Source of the DNA: an uncultured Subdoligranulum sp. | GTDB taxonomy: Bacteria; Bacillota; Clostridia; Oscillospirales; Ruminococcaceae | Length of the DNA: 64,000 nt | Direction: 5' to 3' | Assembly (NCBI GenBank): GCA_945830575.1 | Contig: CALZZE010000011.1 | Span: 1-64,000, forward strand | In this document: in pieces, positions 60,803 to 64,000 of the stretch | Position numbering within the stretch: the stretch's first letter is position 1 | Layout: every line of letters starts with the position of its first letter | Made by a program: the position numbers and the translations under genes | The notes under the pieces: model-generated | What the model was told of the DNA's origin: nothing | The model's input: the letters and a program-made list of their open reading frames with translations, nothing else | The model's database searches: none

Positions 60803-60857
60803 GAATTCCATCCTTATTTAGTAAGGAACATATGAAAAAGGATTAGAGGGAACATTT

Positions 60858-61694
60858 ATGAAAAAAATCACTGCTTTGCTGCTTGGCGCCGTCATGGCGC
60901 TGAGCCTGGCCGCCTGCGGCGGCAGCGCATCTTCCGCCGCTGCGTCCTCTGCCGCCTCCTCCGAGGCTGCGTCTTCTGAGGCCGCTGCCTCCGAGACCAC
61001 CGAGGCTGCCGCCCTGACCACCGTCAACGCCGGCAAGCTCACCATGTCCACCAACGCCGCCTTCCCCCCGTACGAGATGACCACCGATGCCGGTGAGCTC
61101 GAGGGCATCGACGTGGAGATCGCGGGCGCCATCGCGGACAAGCTGGGCCTGGAGCTGCAGATCGATGACATGGACTTTGATGCCGCGCTGCTGGCTGCCC
61201 AGCAGGGCAAGAGCGATATGGTCATGGCCGGCGTCACCGTCAACGAGGAGCGCAAGCAGGTCATGGACTTCTCCAACACCTACGCCTCCGGCGTGCAGGT
61301 GGTCATCGTCAAGGAAGGCTCTGACATCGCCACCGTGGACGATCTGGCCGGTCACATGATCGGCACCCAGCGCGGCACCACCGGTTACATCTACTGCTCC
61401 GACGATTTCGGTGAGGACAGCGTCACCGCCTACGACGACGGCCTCACCGCCGTGCAGGCGCTGAACAACGGTCAGGTGGACTGCGTCGTCATCGACAGCG
61501 CTCCCGCCAAGGAGTTCGTGGCCGCCAACGAGGGTCTGGTCATTCTGGACACCGAGTACGCCGTCGAGGACTACGCCATCGGCATGGCCAAGGGCAACAC
61601 CGCTCTGGTGGAGGCCGTCAACGGCGCTCTGGCTGAGCTGAAGGCGGACGGCACCATCGATGCCATCCTCGCCAAGTACATCAAGGCCGAGTAA
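60858..61694 (+). CDS. Polar amino-acid ABC transporter substrate-binding lipoprotein, second operon
   Basis: 278 residues. Lipobox SLAAC with Cys19-20, then a Ser/Ala/Glu tether nearly identical in style to the paralogue at 14443, then a family-3 binding domain (AAFPPYEMTTDAG; DVEIAGAIADKLGLELQ; a PAKEFV motif late in the protein). ATG 60858 has GAGGGA upstream. First gene of a binding protein, permease, ATPase operon; codon use is strongly biased to GCC/CTG/GAG, suggesting high expression. Confidence 0.92.
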   Translation: MKKITALLLGAVMALSLAACGGSASSAAASSAASSEAASSEAAASETTEAAALTTVNAGKLTMSTNAAFPPYEMTTDAGELEGIDVEIAGAIADKLGLELQIDDMDFDAALLAAQQGKSDMVMAGVTVNEERKQVMDFSNTYASGVQVVIVKEGSDIATVDDLAGHMIGTQRGTTGYIYCSDDFGEDSVTAYDDGLTAVQALNNGQVDCVVIDSAPAKEFVAANEGLVILDTEYAVEDYAIGMAKGNTALVEAVNGALAELKADGTIDAILAKYIKAE

Positions 61695-61707
61695 TTGCTT
61701 TTGAACG

Positions 61708-61759
61708 GGAGGGCGGCTCCTGCGGCGCACTGACGCGCCGGAACGGGGCCGTCCTTCCT
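61708..61759 (+). terminator. Intercistronic stem after the binding protein
   Basis: A long GC-rich imperfect hairpin: GGGAGGGCGGCTCC on the left with GGGGCCGTCCTTCC on the right. As in the other operon, it sits between binding protein and permease and probably stabilises or partly terminates the first message. Confidence 0.6.
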
Positions 61760-61790
61760 TCTGTTTCTACAACCGAAAGGCGGGACAAAC

Positions 61791-62510
61791 GTGCAGGCTT
61801 TTTTCTCTGACTTTGCCAGTAAATTCTATGCCGCATTCCTTTTCAAAGACCGCTGGCTCCAGTATATCGAGGGCGTGGGCACCACGCTGCTGGTCACCGC
61901 TGCATCGCTGGCCATGGGCATCGCGCTGGGCGCACTGGTGGCCATGATCCGGGTGGGCCATGCCCAGCAGCGTCCCGGCCACCACAACCCGCTGCTGGGG
62001 CTCATCAACGCCGTGTGCAAGGTGTATGTCACGGTCATCCGCGGCACCCCCATGATGGTGCAGCTGCTCATCATGAGCATGGTCATCTTCAAATCCAGCC
62101 GCAACTTCACCATGGTGGGCGCGCTGACGCTGGGCATCAACTCCGGCGCGTATGTGTCGGAGATCATCCGCGGCGGCCTGATGGCCGTTGACCCCGGCCA
62201 GATGGAGGCCGGGCGCAGTCTGGGCCTCAACTACATCACCACCATGATGGAAATTGTGGTGCCGCAGGCCATCAAGTCAGTGCTGCCGGCGCTGGGCAAC
62301 GAGTTCATCATCCTGCTCAAGGATACCTCGCTCATCACCGTCATCGGTGGCAAGGAGCTGCTGTACGCCGCGCAGGGCATCATGAACCGCACCTACGAGG
62401 CCATGTTCCCGCTGCTGGGCACCGCGGCCATCTATCTGGTGCTGGTCATGCTGTTCAGCGCCCTGCTGGGGAAATTTGAGAGGAGGCTGCGTCAGAGTGA
62501 TCGAGGTTAA
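61791..62510 (+). CDS. Polar amino-acid ABC transporter permease, second operon
   Basis: 239 residues, about five helices, HisM family, with the coupling segment PGQMEAGRSLGLNYITT. Start GTG 61791 with a weak AAAGG-type site. An insert of charged residues (about 60-70, HAQQRPGHH) distinguishes it from the permease at 13705. It overlaps the ATPase gene by 14 bp, the same overlap length as in the first operon. Confidence 0.92.
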   Translation: MQAFFSDFASKFYAAFLFKDRWLQYIEGVGTTLLVTAASLAMGIALGALVAMIRVGHAQQRPGHHNPLLGLINAVCKVYVTVIRGTPMMVQLLIMSMVIFKSSRNFTMVGALTLGINSGAYVSEIIRGGLMAVDPGQMEAGRSLGLNYITTMMEIVVPQAIKSVLPALGNEFIILLKDTSLITVIGGKELLYAAQGIMNRTYEAMFPLLGTAAIYLVLVMLFSALLGKFERRLRQSDRG

Positions 62511-63213
62511 GCATCTGAAAAAACAGTTCGGCGGCCTGACGGTCCTCCGGGATGTGAACCTGACGGTGAACAAGGGGGATGTGGTGGTGCTGGTGGGGCC
62601 TTCCGGCTGCGGAAAGTCCACCTTCCTGCGCTGCCTCAACCGTCTGGAGGAGCCCACCAGCGGCGAGGTGCTGTTCATGGGCCAGCCCGTCAACGACAAG
62701 GACATCGACAAGGTCCGCGCCAAGATGGGCATGGTGTTCCAGCACTTCAACCTGTTCCCCCACCTGACGGTGAAAAAGAACATCACACTGGCCCCCGTCA
62801 AGCTGGGCCTGATGAAGCAGGAGGAGGCGGACGCCCGCGCACTGGAGCTGCTGGGCCGCATCGGTCTGGCCGACAAGGCGGACACCTACCCCAACATGCT
62901 GTCCGGCGGTCAGAAACAGCGCATCGCCATCGTGCGGGCGCTGGCGATGAACCCCGAGGCGCTGCTGTTTGACGAGCCCACCTCCGCGCTGGACCCCGAG
63001 ATGGTGGGCGAGGTGCTGGAGCTGATGAAGGAGCTGGCCCAATCCGGCATGACGATGGTGTGCGTCACCCACGAGATGGGCTTTGCCCGGGAGGTGGCCA
63101 ACCGCATCATCTTCATCGATGAGGGCGAGGTCAAGGTGGACAAACCCCCCAAGGAGTTTTTCGAAAATCCGGAAAACGAGCGCCTGCGCAGCTTCCTGTC
63201 CAAAGTGCTGTAA
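62497..63213 (+). CDS. Polar amino-acid ABC transporter ATPase, second operon
   Basis: 238 residues. Walker A GPSGCGKS, signature LSGGQKQR, Walker [15 protein letters not shown] and CVTHEMGF. GTG 62497 is set by AGGAGG ten bases upstream; a longer in-frame ATG has no ribosome site. Last gene of the operon, followed by a very strong terminator. Confidence 0.93.
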   Translation: MIEVKHLKKQFGGLTVLRDVNLTVNKGDVVVLVGPSGCGKSTFLRCLNRLEEPTSGEVLFMGQPVNDKDIDKVRAKMGMVFQHFNLFPHLTVKKNITLAPVKLGLMKQEEADARALELLGRIGLADKADTYPNMLSGGQKQRIAIVRALAMNPEALLFDEPTSALDPEMVGEVLELMKELAQSGMTMVCVTHEMGFAREVANRIIFIDEGEVKVDKPPKEFFENPENERLRSFLSKVL

Positions 63214-63217
63214 AAAG

Positions 63218-63249
63218 ATTCCCGCCGCCCGGTGCCGGGCGGCGGGAAT
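63218..63249. terminator. Strong bidirectional terminator
   Basis: ATTCCCGCCGCCCGG pairs perfectly with CCGGGCGGCGGGAAT (15 bp, two-base loop), with A-run left and T-run right. Shared by the ABC operon and the convergent STAS gene. Confidence 0.93.
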
Positions 63250-63269
63250 TTTTGCTTGTGTGAGGGCGG

Positions 63270-63566
63270 TCATTCCACGGTCAGAATGTCGGAAAAACCG
63301 GTGATGTCAAACACCTCGGCCACTTCCTCGTTCACGTGGATGAGCTTCATGCTGCCCTGCTTGTTCATCACCTTCTGGGCCTTCAGCAGCACCCGCAGAC
63401 CCGCCGAGGAAATGTACGCCATGTTGGCGCAGTCCAGCGTCACATCGGTCATGCCGGGCAGAGCTTCGTCCAGAACGGTGTCCAGCTGGGGCGCGGTGGT
63501 GGTGTCCAGCCGCCCGTTGATTTTTATGGTAAGGACAGTGCCTTCACAGAGTTTGTCAATGGTCAT
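63270..63566 (-). CDS. STAS-domain anti-sigma factor antagonist (SpoIIAA-like)
   Basis: 98 residues forming a single STAS domain. The phosphorylatable Ser lies in the conserved NMAYISSAGLRVLL motif near residue 54-55. Such proteins bind an anti-sigma kinase and release the sigma factor when unphosphorylated. No partner kinase or sigma gene is in the window. ATG 63566 has GGGAGG upstream; the longer frame lacks one. Confidence 0.88.
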   Translation of the reverse strand: MTIDKLCEGTVLTIKINGRLDTTTAPQLDTVLDEALPGMTDVTLDCANMAYISSAGLRVLLKAQKVMNKQGSMKLIHVNEEVAEVFDITGFSDILTVE

Positions 63567-63651
63567 TGGTGGGGCCTCCCTTGTTTTGGTACTTCTATTA
63601 TAAACGAAGAAACGACAGGGTTCAACCGTTGTTTTCAAAAAAAGTACAAGG

Positions 63652-64000
63652 CTATCGCGCTGCCATCCAGTCCAGCACCGCCCGCAGCACCGACGCGGCG
63701 TTGGCGCCGCCGCCTCCGTATTCCAGCACCACCGCCACGGCGATTTCCGGGTCGTCCGCGGGGGCGTAGCCGATCAGCACTGAGTTGGTGTAATGCTCGC
63801 CGTTTGCCATCACGGCGGGCAGCTGGGGACTGCCGGTCTTGGCCGCGCAGGGGATGGGGGCTTCCCGCAGCACCCGCAGCGTCTGCGCCATCCGCGTCAT
63901 GCCGTCCCGGATGGGGCCGAACACTGGCTCGCCGCCCTCCACGGTGGTGAACCGTTCCTCATTTTTCCACACCACGGTGCCGTCCGCCGCCACCGCCTGC
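63652..64000 (-). CDS. Penicillin-binding protein transpeptidase C-terminus, 5'-truncated
   Basis: The frame is open to the window edge; the GTG at 63993 is not the true start. The visible 116 or so residues contain the KTG active-site triad element (AAKTGSPQ) and a typical C-terminal strand/helix (IAVAVVLEYGGGGANAASVLRAV). This matches the end of a class B peptidoglycan transpeptidase of the PBP2/FtsI group. Which subclass cannot be judged without the N-terminus. Confidence 0.82.
   Translation of the reverse strand, partial: QAVAADGTVVWKNEERFTTVEGGEPVFGPIRDGMTRMAQTLRVLREAPIPCAAKTGSPQLPAVMANGEHYTNSVLIGYAPADDPEIAVAVVLEYGGGGANAASVLRAVLDWMAAR

Overview
The window is GC-rich chromosomal DNA from what looks like an anaerobic, gut-type monoderm of the Clostridia, in the Oscillospiraceae/Faecalibacterium-Gemmiger area. 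This placement is an inference. It rests on Ser/Ala-rich lipoprotein linkers, strong AGGAGG-type ribosome sites, sigma-A promoters with 16-18 bp spacers, a Gram-positive type IV pilus locus without an outer-membrane secretin, a SpoIIAA-type STAS protein, an anaerobic siroheme reductase, and small palindromic intergenic repeats. There is no phage, insertion sequence with a transposase, or CRISPR array. Both edges cut genes: a cardiolipin synthase on the left and a penicillin-binding protein on the right.

Layout. 1-12.7 kb is mostly housekeeping: cardiolipin synthase, an FecCD-type metal-chelate ABC importer with back-to-back promoters, two CobW/COG0523-type GTPases (one His-rich), a GtrB/GtrII/MATE membrane operon, a fused homocysteine methyltransferase/methylenetetrahydrofolate reductase, and an aldose epimerase. 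12.97-15.3 kb is a polar amino-acid ABC operon bracketed by two inverted copies of a 175-bp miniature element. 16.3-23.3 kb is a type IV pilus assembly operon (pilD-C-M-N-O-B-T, minus strand). Divergent from it, 23.5-35.4 kb encodes a 3351-residue protein with a type IV prepilin N-terminus and a huge GLUG-like repeat region, followed by three small pseudopilin-like proteins. A BTAD-type regulator follows at 35.5 kb. The probable major pilin is about 30 kb from the assembly genes (53.4 kb).

37.8-53.3 kb is the accessory heart of the window. It holds four small proteins with a double-glycine leader (two zinc-ribbon-like, one Tudor/chromo-barrel-like, one with a six-Cys CxC core), a radical SAM/SPASM maturase, a dicluster ferredoxin, an atypical regulator, an AT-richer guanine deaminase, two secreted lipoproteins and a 1876-residue surface protein. 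Four copies of one palindromic element sit in the promoter regions of these genes. In each copy the outward-facing arms carry the same box (TTTTGCA) exactly 13 bp before a -10 hexamer, with no sigma-A -35. Seven of the eight arms are intact. I read this as one co-regulated surface/peptide regulon and consider it the most interesting content here.

54-64 kb returns to core functions: siroheme-type nitrite/sulfite reductase, CYTH phosphohydrolase, a divergent pair of large GT-C-like membrane proteins, a second polar amino-acid ABC operon, a STAS protein and the end of a penicillin-binding protein.
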